A stretch of DNA of 64,000 bases from Hoyosella rhizosphaerae. Lineage in GTDB: Bacteria > Actinomycetota > Actinomycetes > Mycobacteriales > Mycobacteriaceae. The translations under genes were made by a program, and so were the position numbers. Each line of letters opens with the position of its first letter. Positions within the stretch are counted from its first letter, which is position 1. Shown in pieces: positions 1 to 9,027 of the stretch. The notes beneath the pieces were generated by a model. That model saw nothing but the letters and a program-made list of their open reading frames with translations, had not been told where the DNA came from and did no database searches. The stretch is taken from positions 310,001 to 374,000 of the forward strand of contig NZ_BMJH01000003.1 of the NCBI RefSeq assembly GCF_014643175.1, in the 5' to 3' direction.

Positions 1-56
1 AAACCTAGCGTCACTGTTCGATACCAATTTGCTCGGTATCTGCCGAATTCCGGCGT

Positions 57-83
57 GTCGTCCCAGCATACCGCTAGGACGAC
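57..83 (-). terminator. Weak hairpin downstream of clpP2
   Basis: The arms GTCGTCC and GGACGAC form a 7-bp hairpin with a 13-nt loop, about 20 nt beyond the clpP2 stop on the minus strand. No T tract follows. It could be a weak or I-shaped terminator, or chance. The rest of 1-103 holds nothing I recognise. Confidence 0.3.
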
Positions 84-103
84 TCACCGATGTGTTGAAT
101 TTG

Positions 104-757
104 TCACTTGTTGTTCAAAGACAGCTTGCGGTACTCGAGCACGTTGTCGATGAGGCCGTATGCCTTCGCCTCTTCAGCAGTCAGAATGAGGTCGCGGTCG
201 CTGTCCTTACGGATCTGCTCCGGGTCCTTTCCTGTGTGGCGCGCCAGCGTGGTTTCCATTTGCTGACGCATCCGCTCAATTTCCCTAGCCTGGATCTCTA
301 GGTCAGAAACCTGGCCTTGGATGCCACCTGTTGACGGCTGGTGAATCAAGATGCGGGCGTTCGGCAAGGCCATCCGCTTACCTGGCGAACCAGCGGCTAG
401 CAGGATCGCGGCAGCGGAAGCTGCCTGGCCGAGGCAAACCGTGGTGATGTCGGCACGCACGTACTGCATCGTGTCGTAGATCGCCATCAACGCGGTAAAG
501 GACCCACCAGGCGAGTTGATGTACATCGTGATGTCACGGTCCGGGTCCTGGGACTCCAGCACTAGCAGCTGGGCCATAACATCGTTCGCTGATGCGTCAT
601 CAACTTGCACGCCTAGGAAGATGATCCGCTCTTCGAAGAGCTTGTTGTACGGGTTCGATTCCTTCACACCGTAGCTTGAGTGCTCCACAAACGACGGAAG
701 GATGTATCGCGCCTGGGGCCCCATGTTCTGGGGCAACTTGTTGGGGTTGACAGTCAT
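104..757 (-). CDS. clpP2: ATP-dependent Clp protease proteolytic subunit 2
   Basis: A 217-residue ClpP serine peptidase, one of two ClpP subunits that in actinobacteria form a mixed double-heptamer barrel and degrade substrates unfolded by ClpX or ClpC in the cytoplasm. The triad is readable: Ser114 in GQAAS, His139 in LIHQPS and Asp189 in DSDRDL. The start is ATG with GGAGA a few bases upstream. It lies 127 nt downstream of clpP1 on the same strand, the order tig-clpP1-clpP2 seen in M. tuberculosis (Rv2462c-Rv2460c). The long tail before [12 protein letters not shown] and the position in the pair identify it as ClpP2 rather than ClpP1. Co-transcription with clpP1 is inferred. Confidence 0.95.
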   Translation of the reverse strand: MTVNPNKLPQNMGPQARYILPSFVEHSSYGVKESNPYNKLFEERIIFLGVQVDDASANDVMAQLLVLESQDPDRDITMYINSPGGSFTALMAIYDTMQYVRADITTVCLGQAASAAAILLAAGSPGKRMALPNARILIHQPSTGGIQGQVSDLEIQAREIERMRQQMETTLARHTGKDPEQIRKDSDRDLILTAEEAKAYGLIDNVLEYRKLSLNNK

Positions 758-884
758 GGCTTCTCCACAGATTATTCTTGGGCTTATGGCTGGGCGGTGG
801 GGCTGCGCTGGGATTAAAACTCAGCGCCGAAACTGGACAGCGTCCAAAGGAACTTGCCTTCAGACGAGTTAACGTCCTCAGGAG

Positions 885-1505
885 TTAACGTCCTACGCCA
901 CCAGATTGCCCTGCGCGACTGATGACATGATCGACGAAACCGTAGTCTTTCGCCTGAGCGGCGGTGAACCAGCGGTCGCGGTCGGAATCTGCAGTGATCT
1001 GCTCAACTGACTGACCAGTGTGAAGCGCGATCAGCTCAGCCATTTCACGCTTGGTGAGCGCGAATTGTTCAGCTTGGATTGCAATATCTGCTGCAGTGCC
1101 ACCGATTCCCGCTGATGGCTGGTGCATCATGATGCGGGCGTGCGGTAGTGCATAACGCTTGCCTTTAGCGCCTGCCGACAGAAGGAACTGCCCCATCGAT
1201 GCGGCAAGTCCCATCGCGTACGTTGCTACGTCGCATTCGGCGAACTGCATTGTGTCGAAAATGGCCATTCCCGCTGAAACTGAGCCGCCAGGCGAGTTGA
1301 TGTAAAGAGAAATGTCGCGGGTCGGGTCCTCAGCGGAAAGCAACAGGATCTGCGCGCACAATTTGTTTGCGATCTCATCGTCAACCTGGGTTCCCAGAAA
1401 GATGATTCGTTCCTGCAGCAGTCGCTCGTACACCGAGTCGCTGAGGTTCATGCCGTATGTGCCTGAACGCATCACTGGTTTGAGCGCGGGAGTGTGCACG
1501 GTCAC
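885..1505 (-). CDS. clpP1: ATP-dependent Clp protease proteolytic subunit 1
   Basis: A 206-residue ClpP paralogue with triad Ser103 (LAASMG), His128 (MMHQPS) and Asp177 (DSDRDRW). In mycobacteria ClpP1 and ClpP2 are both essential and only the mixed complex is active; the same is inferred here because both triads are intact. The start is GTG (MTVHTPAL); the N-terminal extension before [10 protein letters not shown] is short, as in ClpP1. A strong hairpin separates it from tig, so clpP1-clpP2 probably has its own promoter in the 1506-1646 interval. I looked there for a ClgR-type CGC-N5-GCG site and did not find a clean one. Confidence 0.95.
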   Translation of the reverse strand: MTVHTPALKPVMRSGTYGMNLSDSVYERLLQERIIFLGTQVDDEIANKLCAQILLLSAEDPTRDISLYINSPGGSVSAGMAIFDTMQFAECDVATYAMGLAASMGQFLLSAGAKGKRYALPHARIMMHQPSAGIGGTAADIAIQAEQFALTKREMAELIALHTGQSVEQITADSDRDRWFTAAQAKDYGFVDHVISRAGQSGGVGR

Positions 1506-1646
1506 TGGGGCCTGCCTTCCGGATACCTGAATGTTGTACCGGGGACCCTGAACTTCGCCGCAATTCGGTGGGCTGGTGAGGCTTGCCCGCCGTGTGACTT
1601 CGCTTCAGGGTTTCCCCGTTGAAAAACTTACTGACACCGACACTAA

Positions 1647-1688
1647 CGAACTAGGGCGGCGCCAGTATCCCGGCACCGCCCTAGTTCG
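1647..1688 (-). terminator. Terminator hairpin between tig and clpP1
   Basis: CGAACTAGGGCGGcGCC pairs with GGCaCCGCCCTAGTTCG, giving a stem of about 16 bp with an 8-nt loop, starting about 20 nt beyond the tig stop. There is no T tract, as is common for mycobacterial-type terminators. It argues that tig and clpP1P2 are separate transcription units. Confidence 0.65.
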
Positions 1689-1710
1689 CTGTAAGCGTCA
1701 AGAAATTGTG

Positions 1711-3135
1711 TTACTTGTCGCTTGAACCATCTGTTTCTGTCTCTGCAACCTCAGCTTCATCAGTGGAATCTTCGTCAGACTCCGACTCATCACTGGGTAG
1801 TTCGTCATCCTCTACTGGTGCACCGAAGTACTCGGTTACATCAATAGCGTTGCCGTTCTGATCTTTGACGTTCACGGCGCGGATAACCTCAAGGAGCGCC
1901 TTAGTGCGGCGCGCATCAGCAAAGATGGTGGCAAGACCATTTGGCTGCTGCTGGATCTCCTGAATGAATTGCTGTGGCTCCATGCCGTAACGCTGCGCTT
2001 CAGCGAAAATCCGCTCGAAGAGCTCTTGCTGACCCACAGTGATTTCGTCTGCGTCGGCAATCGCGTCCAGAAGCAGTTGCGCACGAACTGCCTTTTCAGC
2101 TGCTTCGCGGGAATCCTTGTCGAACTCTTCGCGTGTCTTGCCTTGCGCTTGGAGCAGACGGTTCAGAGTTTCTTCATCGTTGTCCAACGACTGCAGCGCA
2201 CTGTTGAGCTGTTCTGCAACCTGCTGGTTAACCACGTTCTCCGGAGCTGGCAGGTCTACCGTGTCGAGAAGAGTCTGCAAAACCTTGTCACGAATTGAGT
2301 TTGTGACCTGGATCTTCTTCGTCTGCTCGGCCTTCTCGCGAAGGTCTGCACGGAGTTCCTCAACTGTGTCGAACTCGCTCGCCATGGCGGCGAAGTCGTC
2401 GTCAACCTCGGGAAGTTCGCGGACCTTCACAGAGCGAACTGTGACAGCGACGGTGGCATCTTCGCCAGCAAATTCTCCGGCGAGAAGTTTGGTGGTGAAT
2501 TCTGCAGTCTCATCAGCCGCGACGCCAACGATTGCCTCGTCGAGACCCTCGATGAGCTCGCCTGAGCCAACCTCGTGTGACAAGCCTTCAGCTGTCGCAT
2601 CGTCGACGGGCTTGCCATCAACAGTTGCTGACAGGTCTAGCGTGACGAAGTCACCGTTCTCGACGGTGCGATCGACAGGCGTAAGGGTGCCGAACCTCTT
2701 GCGGAGTTCGTCGAGTTGGTCCTCGACGTCTTCGTCAGCGGCTTCAGCGACCTCGACGGAAACCTCAACAGTGTCGTATGCGGGAAGTTCAACTTCCGGC
2801 CGCACATCAACCTCTGCGGTAAACGCGTAGTGATCGTCCTCGATGCCCGTTACTTCAATCTCGGGTTGACCGATCGCCTTGATGTCCGTTGTCGAAACAG
2901 CTTCGGAGTAGCGGCCTGGAACAGAGTCGTTGATGACCTGCTCTAGAACAGCTCCACGTCCGACGCGTGCGTCGATAATGCGGGGAGGTACTTTGCCTTG
3001 ACGGAAGCCTGGAACACGGATCTGCTGAGCCAACGCCTTGTAGGCGCGATCAAAGTCCGGTTTCAACTCCTCGAACGGCACCTCGACACTGATACGTACT
3101 CGCGTCGCGCTCAGCTGCTCGACGGTGCTTTTCAC
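1711..3135 (-). CDS. tig: Trigger factor, ribosome-associated chaperone/PPIase
   Basis: Trigger factor binds near the ribosome exit tunnel and folds nascent chains. The N-terminal ribosome-binding domain is clear, with the GFRxGKxP signature (VPGFRQGKVPP near residue 45), followed by the FKBP-type PPIase domain (RFGTLTPVDRTVENGDFVTLDLSATVDG region) and the C-terminal chaperone arms. The last 35 or so residues are a very acidic Asp/Glu/Ser tail. I chose GTG at 3135 (product KSTVEQLSATRVRISVEVPF after Met, 474 residues) because AGGAG lies 7 nt upstream and the family starts this way; ATG at 3141 and a far upstream codon at 3216 are less likely. It lies upstream of clpP1P2, as in mycobacteria. 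Confidence 0.95.
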   Translation of the reverse strand: MKSTVEQLSATRVRISVEVPFEELKPDFDRAYKALAQQIRVPGFRQGKVPPRIIDARVGRGAVLEQVINDSVPGRYSEAVSTTDIKAIGQPEIEVTGIEDDHYAFTAEVDVRPEVELPAYDTVEVSVEVAEAADEDVEDQLDELRKRFGTLTPVDRTVENGDFVTLDLSATVDGKPVDDATAEGLSHEVGSGELIEGLDEAIVGVAADETAEFTTKLLAGEFAGEDATVAVTVRSVKVRELPEVDDDFAAMASEFDTVEELRADLREKAEQTKKIQVTNSIRDKVLQTLLDTVDLPAPENVVNQQVAEQLNSALQSLDNDEETLNRLLQAQGKTREEFDKDSREAAEKAVRAQLLLDAIADADEITVGQQELFERIFAEAQRYGMEPQQFIQEIQQQPNGLATIFADARRTKALLEVIRAVNVKDQNGNAIDVTEYFGAPVEDDELPSDESESDEDSTDEAEVAETETDGSSDK

Positions 3136-3255
3136 GGACATGCTCCTGACTGAATTTTCGACTCGTACTTTGGATGGCTCATTCTGGATGGCACTACACA
3201 AGCGAATAGTGACCATGTCCCCAGATCGCCTCTCGACGACCTGGGGGCCACACAG

Positions 3256-3329
3256 TCGGGGTGACAGGATTTGAACCTGCGACCCTCCGCTCCCAAAGCG
3301 GATGCGCTACCAAGCTGCGCTACACCCCG
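3256..3329 (-). tRNA. tRNA-Pro (anticodon UGG)
   Basis: A full cloverleaf of 74 nt on the minus strand. The acceptor stem CGGGGTG pairs with CACCCCG and the discriminator is A. The D arm is GCGC/GCGC, the anticodon stem TCCGC/GCGGA with loop TTTGGGA (anticodon TGG), and the T arm GCAGG/CCTGT with TTCAAAT. CCA is not encoded. It is divergent from tRNA-Gly; the M. tuberculosis tig-nei region also carries this Pro/Gly pair. Confidence 0.95.
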
Positions 3330-3399
3330 TTTGCTTCAACACGAGAGACTACATTGAATCATCTCGCCGTGGCTGCCGGGACAATGCTACGTGGTCGGC

Positions 3400-3429
3400 T
3401 TGCCGTTTCCAAAGCAGGTTCGGTACAGT
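3400..3429 (+). promoter_or_regulatory. Candidate promoter for tRNA-Gly
   Basis: TTGCCG-N18-TACAGT resembles a housekeeping sigma-70-type promoter and ends 28 nt before the tRNA-Gly 5' end. Based on sequence fit only. Confidence 0.45.
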
Positions 3430-3457
3430 CACTCATCGCACACGTTAGTTCGTGTTT

Positions 3458-3528
<71 letters not shown>

Positions 3529-3533
3529 CTCCG

Positions 3534-3586
3534 AGGGCCGTAACTGTTTTCGCTGCTTGCAGCACAGTTACGGCCCTATTTTTATT
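3534..3586 (+). terminator. Intrinsic terminator of tRNA-Gly
   Basis: AGGGCCGTAACTGT pairs perfectly with ACAGTTACGGCCCT (14 bp) and is followed by ATTTTTATT, a standard rho-independent terminator 6 nt after the tRNA. Confidence 0.9.
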
Positions 3587-3920
3587 GGCCCATTTAGGCG
3601 TTTTCCTGCTGAAACTCGCGGTTTTGTATACCGACCATCACATTCCCCGAGCGAGTCTTGGCTACAAAATTGCTCGCATCTCTTCGTTGTCTTCGACTGC
3701 ATTCGGCCGTCATCGGTAGGCGCCCCAGGCCCGCGTGGGCACGATTCTTCACCCCAACAGCTCTCTAAAATGTGAGATAGAACACAGCAGGAGTGGCGTT
3801 TATGGCGCCGAAATCGGCCGAAAATTGGCTGTCAGGCCGCTAGTTTCGCCCGCATGTTTTTCGAAAACGCCGTTCTGGTGCGTACCTCTTGGGCCGAATT
3901 TGAGTTCCAGACGGCAAAAG
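3587..3920. other. Intergenic region without a supported gene
   Basis: This 334-bp stretch lies between the tRNA-Gly terminator and the 3' end of the glycosylase gene. Open frames here show no recognisable motif, no ribosome-binding site and no typical codon pattern. The M. tuberculosis esterase gene lipP, which lies between tig and nei in that species, is absent. I see nothing else. Confidence 0.5.
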
Positions 3921-4715
3921 TCAGCACTGGCAGGTCGGACACCAGTACAACTTCCGACCCTGGACCGTGTTTTGCATGATCTGAGTTCCGCAAATTCTGC
4001 AGGGCTCACCTGTTCGGCGGTAGACATATGTCCTCGGACGCCCCGGCTCATACGCTCCCGCGCCGTGATCGTGTTCATCGCGGACTGTGATCATGCGACC
4101 TTGTTCCACCCCGACGGGCAGGAGTGCGCAAATGTCGCGCCACAACGCATCCCATTCACTGCGCAGCAGCGAACAGCCTGGGCGATCCGGTGCAATCCGT
4201 TGTCGGAACAAGATTTCTGCTCGATAGACATTTCCGACCCCGGCAAGCACCTTTTGATCCATCAACAACACGGCAATCGACGCCTTGGAACGGGCCACCC
4301 TCTGCCAAGCGACCTCGGGATCGGCGTCCGCCCGAAGCGGGTCTGGGCCTAACCGTGCGAATAACGCTTCCACTTCAGCCGCCCCGACGACCTCACAACG
4401 CGTTGGCCCCCGCAGATCTGCGCCCCATTCGGCGTTCGATATCCGCATTCTTACCTGCCCCACAGGCGGTTCAAGTGGTGCCGGTTCTAAGGAGAATGCG
4501 CCATAGAGACCAAGGTGGATGTGAACTGACCTGCCACCTTCGTAGTGATGCAGCAGATGTTTGCCCCATGCTTCAGCGGTCAGGAACTTGCGATCTGAGA
4601 CGAGTTCCGCCCCTCCGGTGAAGCGCCCCTGAGGACTACTGACCGTGACGGGGCTCCCGCCGAAGGCCAATCGATGTTGGCGGGCTAGACGGTGAAGGGT
4701 GTGCCCCTCAGGCAT
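3921..4715 (-). CDS. nei: Fpg/Nei-family DNA glycosylase (Nei1-like)
   Basis: A 264-residue base-excision repair enzyme (DNA glycosylase/AP lyase for oxidised bases). The invariant N-terminal Pro2-Glu3 (MPEGHTLHR) supplies the Schiff-base amine and acid; Lys in the DRKFLTAEAWGKHL region, the H2TH segment (DQKVLAGVGNVYRAEILF) and a C-terminal zinc finger (Cys239, Cys242, Cys259, Cys262) are all present. The protein ends two residues after the last zinc ligand. The gene lies just downstream of rpiB, the order of Rv2464c-Rv2465c in M. tuberculosis, so the Nei1 assignment is preferred over MutM/Fpg; the substrate cannot be read from sequence. Confidence 0.9.
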   Translation of the reverse strand: MPEGHTLHRLARQHRLAFGGSPVTVSSPQGRFTGGAELVSDRKFLTAEAWGKHLLHHYEGGRSVHIHLGLYGAFSLEPAPLEPPVGQVRMRISNAEWGADLRGPTRCEVVGAAEVEALFARLGPDPLRADADPEVAWQRVARSKASIAVLLMDQKVLAGVGNVYRAEILFRQRIAPDRPGCSLLRSEWDALWRDICALLPVGVEQGRMITVRDEHDHGAGAYEPGRPRTYVYRRTGEPCRICGTQIMQNTVQGRKLYWCPTCQC

Positions 4716-4748
4716 CGCCGTGAGGGGCCACTACAGACAGTGTTGTTG

Positions 4749-5222
4749 TCACGCGCCGGGGACGACAGGTGCGACACCGGACTTTTCATAGTCAGCGAGA
4801 ATGTCGATTCGCCTTTGGTGCCGGTCTTCGTTTGACCACTCAGTGCCGAGGAATGCTTCGACGATGGCGAATGCTTCTTCCTTGCTGTGCATGCGTCCGC
4901 CGAGGCCGATAAGTTGCGCGTTGTTGTGTTGCCGCGCCAGCTGAGCTGTTTCAACACTCCACGCGAGTGCGCAGCGCGCCCCTGGGACTTTGTTCGCCGC
5001 GATTTGCTCACCGTTGCCCGAGCCGCCGAGCACAATGCCCAGGCTGCCTGGGTCTGCAACCACTTTGCGGGCGGCATCAATGCAGAAAGCTGGGTAATCG
5101 TCGAGGGCATCGTATTCAAACGCCCCACAATCAGCTACTTCGTGCCCCAGCGAGGTGAGGTGGTTTTTGATTTCGTTTTTGAGTTCGAAGCCGGCATGGT
5201 CGGCACCAAGGTAAACGCGCAT
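4749..5222 (-). CDS. rpiB: Ribose-5-phosphate isomerase B
   Basis: Interconverts ribose-5-phosphate and ribulose-5-phosphate in the non-oxidative pentose phosphate pathway. The 157-residue product begins MRVYLGADHAGFELK and has the RpiB/LacAB motif GGSGNGEQIAANK. Glu72 takes the place of the catalytic Cys of E. coli RpiB, the feature of the actinobacterial subclass; Asp8-His9 and His99 line the phosphate and sugar site. The frame extends upstream to 5336, but that extension overlaps the dsbA-like gene and lacks family similarity, so ATG at 5222 is chosen although its ribosome-binding site is weak. It is probably co-transcribed with the downstream glycosylase gene. Confidence 0.93.
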   Translation of the reverse strand: MRVYLGADHAGFELKNEIKNHLTSLGHEVADCGAFEYDALDDYPAFCIDAARKVVADPGSLGIVLGGSGNGEQIAANKVPGARCALAWSVETAQLARQHNNAQLIGLGGRMHSKEEAFAIVEAFLGTEWSNEDRHQRRIDILADYEKSGVAPVVPGA

Positions 5223-5271
5223 AACAGCGATTCTGTCAGGTTTGCTGTCAATGTCACGCACTGCCTCGTCT

Positions 5272-5883
5272 CTAATCGAAGGTAGGGCCTTCGCTTCGGC
5301 TCCGTTTGAGCTCAAAAAAGTGCGGGTACGAGGCAAGCGCCACTGTGCCGTCCCATATTTTTCCAGCGGTTTCGCCTCGTGGGATTCGGGACAGGACAGG
5401 TCCGAAGAACGCGGTGTCGTTCACGTGAATTGTGGGTGTACCTACGTCGTCCCCGACTTTATCCATCCCTGCGTGGTGGCTTTCACGCAACGCCTTGTCG
5501 TATGCCTCCGACGTTGCAGCTTCCGCGAGTGACGCATCGAGACCCACCTCAGTCAAAGACTCTGCGATAACTTGTGTGCGGTCCCGCATCTGTTTGTTGT
5601 GGATTCGGACACCCATCGCGGAATAAAGCGGTGCCAGTACGCCGTCACCGTGTTGTTGCGCCGCTGCTATCAAAACCCGCACAGGGCCAAGGGTGGAACT
5701 GATTTTGTCCCGGTATTCCTGGGGAAGATCTTTGTCTTCATTCAGCAAATACAGGCTCATGACGTGGAAGTTCACGTCGATATCACGCACTTCCGCAGCT
5801 TCAAGAATCCATCGAGATGTTACCCAACACCACGGGCAAGCAGGGTCGAACCAGAAATCAACACGATCACGTTGCACAGTCAC
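5272..5883 (-). CDS. Mycothiol-dependent DsbA/FrnE-like oxidoreductase
   Basis: A 203-residue thioredoxin-fold protein with N-terminal motif Cys16-Pro-Trp-Cys19 and the DsbA-type helical insertion. There is no signal peptide, so it acts in the cytoplasm. The M. tuberculosis homologue Rv2466c, in the same place beside rpiB, is a mycothiol-dependent reductase with a CPWC site that copes with oxidative stress and activates some nitro prodrugs; the same reaction is inferred here. Also conserved is the cis-Pro segment VGTPTIHVND. The start is GTG with GAGGAA 8 nt upstream. The stop lies 49 nt upstream of the rpiB start. Confidence 0.85.
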   Translation of the reverse strand: MTVQRDRVDFWFDPACPWCWVTSRWILEAAEVRDIDVNFHVMSLYLLNEDKDLPQEYRDKISSTLGPVRVLIAAAQQHGDGVLAPLYSAMGVRIHNKQMRDRTQVIAESLTEVGLDASLAEAATSEAYDKALRESHHAGMDKVGDDVGTPTIHVNDTAFFGPVLSRIPRGETAGKIWDGTVALASYPHFFELKRSRSEGPTFD

Positions 5884-5994
5884 AGAATGTTCCTCAGGGT
5901 TGCTGATAGGACGCTTATGTCAACACGTCGGCACCCAAGATCATTCCAGCGATCGCTGCCTGGCACTCGTTGACGATCCCCACTCGCGGATCCG

Positions 5995-6900
5995 CTAGCG
6001 CACTCGCCGTCGGAACTCCTTCTTGATTTCTTCTTTGAAAATCTCCGCGAAAGCTGCGTTTCCATTGTTGTTGGGGTGCATGCTCAGCGATGTGGACGTA
6101 GTGACATTGCCTTCGTACCACTTGCGGTGCCGTGGTTGGCATGCGTCGTGCCCCACGCTGTGGGCTGCAAGGTCAACATAGTTGACTCCCGCATAGCGGG
6201 CAGCTGCGCGGATGATGTCATTCATATCGTCCTGGTATTGCGCAATAAACGCCGCATCCTCATCACTGGCGGGCACTTCTGGCCAGCATCCCCCGTCACC
6301 CACTGTGCCGCCGTGGCTGGCGAGAAAGATGAGCGCTTGGGGTGCCCTGGCGCGCAACTCCCCCAGCAACCGGTCTAGCCGAGGGCGGAGTGGTCGCAAC
6401 GATTCCATTGCAGCCAACCTGGTCTCAGGGTCGTTCCGACATTCGCGGTCGTCGCCTTCTTCCCGGGTGAAACACCGCCGAGCGATGTCGTACCACCGAA
6501 CGTCGTTTCCACCGATGCTGATGGTGATCAGCGTCGTTTCCGACGTCACCGAATCAATCTGCAGCGGGCGCCCGCCACCGCTGCGGGTTTCCTGTGGGGT
6601 GTCGATGATGTTCTCAACTTTTGCGCCACTGCACGCTGCGAAGAGGAAGAACTCTGGTTGCAACCACTCCGAAATGAGCCTCGGGTAGGAGGCCGCGGTG
6701 CGCCCACAGCTGTCGTTGAGGAACCGGAGAGTTGATGGACCTGCAGCCCGCGAGTCCCCCAGTGCAACATAATGCTCGCTCGTACGCGGGGCGCTCGCTG
6801 CGGGAATAAGCATGGCAGCAATAACCACGATGATCACAAGTCCTATGAGGCGAACTACGCGACGCCATGATGCACGGTTCAACTCCCGTTCCCCCCGCAT
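5995..6900 (-). CDS. Secreted SGNH/GDSL-family hydrolase (lipase/esterase)
   Basis: A 301-residue exported protein. Arg-rich N terminus and hydrophobic segment (residues 15-32) followed by PAASAP look like a signal peptide or membrane anchor. Block I GDS has the nucleophile Ser50, block III is GGND (130-133) and the catalytic His is His275 in SMHPNNNG. Six cysteines in the mature part suggest disulphides. The pattern resembles Streptomyces-type extracellular lipases and mycobacterial SGNH esterases; the substrate is unknown. There is no equivalent between Rv2466c and pepN in the M. tuberculosis block, so this is a lineage-specific insertion. Confidence 0.8.
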   Translation of the reverse strand: MRGERELNRASWRRVVRLIGLVIIVVIAAMLIPAASAPRTSEHYVALGDSRAAGPSTLRFLNDSCGRTAASYPRLISEWLQPEFFLFAACSGAKVENIIDTPQETRSGGGRPLQIDSVTSETTLITISIGGNDVRWYDIARRCFTREEGDDRECRNDPETRLAAMESLRPLRPRLDRLLGELRARAPQALIFLASHGGTVGDGGCWPEVPASDEDAAFIAQYQDDMNDIIRAAARYAGVNYVDLAAHSVGHDACQPRHRKWYEGNVTTSTSLSMHPNNNGNAAFAEIFKEEIKKEFRRRVR

Positions 6901-7053
6901 CTACACAAGACTCCTCCGATTGGTACTGCTGTATTCGCTGCCTTTCCGAAGCTCTAAAGTACACATCCGAACTGGGTTACGCAGCGGGGCAACGATGGCC
7001 TCTCACTCGGTAAACCCAATTGGGCACAGTTACTTTGCCGCGAGACAGAGAAC

Positions 7054-7650
7054 CTACTGTCGCTTCGGAGCGCGCCACATGCACCACAGCGGCGGACCGT
7101 CCGGGGGCGAGATCGTTTTTGTTAACGCGAAACCATGACGGGCGTACAGGTCGCGATTACGCTCACTCGTCGCTTCGAGGTAAGCGGGCATGCCATCTTG
7201 GTCGCACCTGTCGAGCATGGGTTGCATCAAAGCTGAACCAATCCCGCGGGATTGCCACTCCGGGCGAGTTCCGAGGAGCCACAAGTACTGGTGTGGTTCG
7301 TGTGGGTGGTGGGCATCCATCAGTGCTAGCAGCGTGAAAACACGCTCGGCGAATTCGCCCGAGATTCGGCCGATCTCCTCCGCCAAGAGTTCTTCGTTCA
7401 GTACCGATTCTGGTGGGATCCACACGGCCCCGCCCACCGCATCCGCAACGGTATAAATTTCGCCGAAGGGCAAGGTCTCGTTGACTATCGAGCGGAAATT
7501 CTGAGGCAGTATTTCTGCCCTGCGAACGGCATCGGGATAGCACCACGACATAACAGGGTCTGCATTAAAGGAAGCTGCGAGCGTTTCCGCGAGAGGCAGC
7601 GAATCTGATTCAGTTGCGTGGCGCACTGAAGAGGTGATCGACCGTTCCAC
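7054..7650 (-). CDS. GNAT-family N-acetyltransferase
   Basis: A 198-residue GCN5-related acyltransferase. The acetyl-CoA-binding motif A is visible in LLGTRPEWQSRGIGSALM (about residues 124-141), followed by the motif B segment YLEATSERNRDLYARHGF near residues 157-174. The N-terminal half (ATESDSLPLAETLAASF) is typical of the family. The start is GTG with a GGGGG tract upstream. The acceptor substrate cannot be deduced; neighbours give no pathway. It probably is a single-gene unit. Confidence 0.8.
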   Translation of the reverse strand: MERSITSSVRHATESDSLPLAETLAASFNADPVMSWCYPDAVRRAEILPQNFRSIVNETLPFGEIYTVADAVGGAVWIPPESVLNEELLAEEIGRISGEFAERVFTLLALMDAHHPHEPHQYLWLLGTRPEWQSRGIGSALMQPMLDRCDQDGMPAYLEATSERNRDLYARHGFALTKTISPPDGPPLWCMWRAPKRQ

Positions 7651-8034
7651 GATGACCCCCTTGTCGGAATGGGACTTCGCGATCGTCTATACCCATTCTT
7701 ACATCTAGCACCGCAATGGGAGAAGGGGCCAGCAACAAGCGAAAGTGAAGATAATCCGGCCTGACCGCGTTCGATTGCCGCGAGCAGGCCGGATTTTCCC
7801 GGGCCCCCACAATACAGCTGCGGGTCCGCCAAGTGGGCTGGCGCTCCTGCGCGGCACCTTCACTAGACGCATCGCCGATGTTGACTGCACATTAAGTTGC
7901 AGGCACCCCTCGCGGTGGCGATCGCATCGCTGCAGCTTCTATCTTCGCACGTCGGACAACTTTATTTGAGTACACCGCCAGATTTTGTGAGTCGATTCAC
8001 CGGCAACGGGCGTTTTGTGTAGTTTTCCGATCCG
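7651..8034. other. Intergenic region with one hairpin
   Basis: A 384-bp gap between the GNAT and methyltransferase genes, both on the minus strand. The only structure is the inverted repeat at 7753-7795. Short frames show no family features. Confidence 0.5.
7753..7795 (-). terminator. Candidate terminator hairpin
   Basis: AATCCGGCCTG pairs with CAGGCCGGATT (11 bp) around a 21-nt loop that can itself pair through CGCG. On the plus strand it runs into TTTCCC. It could end transcription from the methyltransferase gene; U tracts are weak. Confidence 0.4.
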
Positions 8035-8871
8035 CTACACCACTCCCGTAGCAACAAGTGTGGTTGCATCCACTGTGGTTACTCCGCGGGCATGAAGTTC
8101 GGCGATAAATGCACCCTTGAACTGTGTTGCGGTCTGTGCATCAAATCCCATTACCGCCCCCCGCATACCGCTACCCAGCACCATGTCCCAGGCAAACGCC
8201 TCTGTCATAGGGATGAGGTTCGACAATGTACGTACTTCACTGTCATACACACCGACCGTTGCCAACCAGTTCCGCAATGACTCAGGCTCGTCAATACGTC
8301 GGATCGCGTCAGCCCACGGCGGTTTGCGCGCAGGCTCGTTATCGTTGGCGAAGCGTCGAACTATGTCACCGAACACCGTGGCGAATTCCTCCATCGCTCC
8401 CCTGCGCCAGACCGTCAGCCCGACTCGGCCACCTTTGCGCACACGCTTCACCATTCCGCCGACAGCAGCATCCATGTCCGGCAGGAAAAAAACTCCATAC
8501 GAGCACGCCAAAGCGTCATAAAGGGGCGCAGTACTATCCCAACTAGCGATATCTGCGGTATGGAACTTTATGTTGTGCAGCCCACGTTGTTGGGCATTCT
8601 TTGCGCCGACGGCCAGAAGTTCCCCGGCGAGATCCACCGCATCAACATGCCCTGTTGGTCCCACTGCCATCGCCGCAGCTAAGGCCGATGCGCCCGTGCC
8701 GCTACACACATCGAGTATCCGTTCACCGGGATTGATGCTCAGCTGGTGGATCAACGCATGCGACGCCGGTCCCCACACCGTCGGCGTGAGCCGGTTGAAA
8801 TCAGCGCTCGTAGAATTGAACACATTGGCCAACGCAAAATCGTCCATCGCTTCACCGTAGTTCACCCCCAA
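8035..8871 (-). CDS. Class I SAM-dependent methyltransferase (UbiE/MenG-like)
   Basis: A methyltransferase of up to 278 residues. Motif I ILDVCSGTGASALAAA (about 53-68) binds S-adenosylmethionine, the acidic loop VDAVDLAGELLAVGAKNA follows, and motif II/III (YDALACSYGVFFLPDMDAAV) is clear. The C-terminal half is variable. Start uncertain: TTG at 8871 gives the longest frame, GTG at 8865 and ATG at 8847 are alternatives. Divergent from pepN across about 155 bp. The substrate is unknown; UbiE-like enzymes methylate quinones, lipids or small metabolites. Confidence 0.75.
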   Translation of the reverse strand: MGVNYGEAMDDFALANVFNSTSADFNRLTPTVWGPASHALIHQLSINPGERILDVCSGTGASALAAAMAVGPTGHVDAVDLAGELLAVGAKNAQQRGLHNIKFHTADIASWDSTAPLYDALACSYGVFFLPDMDAAVGGMVKRVRKGGRVGLTVWRRGAMEEFATVFGDIVRRFANDNEPARKPPWADAIRRIDEPESLRNWLATVGVYDSEVRTLSNLIPMTEAFAWDMVLGSGMRGAVMGFDAQTATQFKGAFIAELHARGVTTVDATTLVATGVV

Positions 8872-9027
8872 GCGAAAATGTCGTGTCCCTTTTTCCTGTT
8901 AGCGGAATGTGCCGCCACACGCCGATTGGGGGCTGCCGAGCTGTCATTTAAAGCGCATGATGGGTGTCACTCATGGGTAACCACTCCCTGGCACCTGCAA
9001 TGAACGATTATCGGAAAGGCAGTTTTT

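Noticed and set aside
1560-1646. Possible ClgR box upstream of clpP1 (near CGCTTCAGGGT)
   Set aside because: Half-sites do not fit CGC-N5-GCG; too many mismatches to claim.
2039-2830. Long plus-strand open frame opposite tig
   Set aside because: Low-complexity Ser/Arg/Thr product, an antisense shadow of the tig codon pattern.
3735-4352. Plus-strand frame of about 200 residues between tRNA-Gly and the glycosylase
   Set aside because: Over half lies antisense to the glycosylase gene; no motif, no ribosome-binding site.
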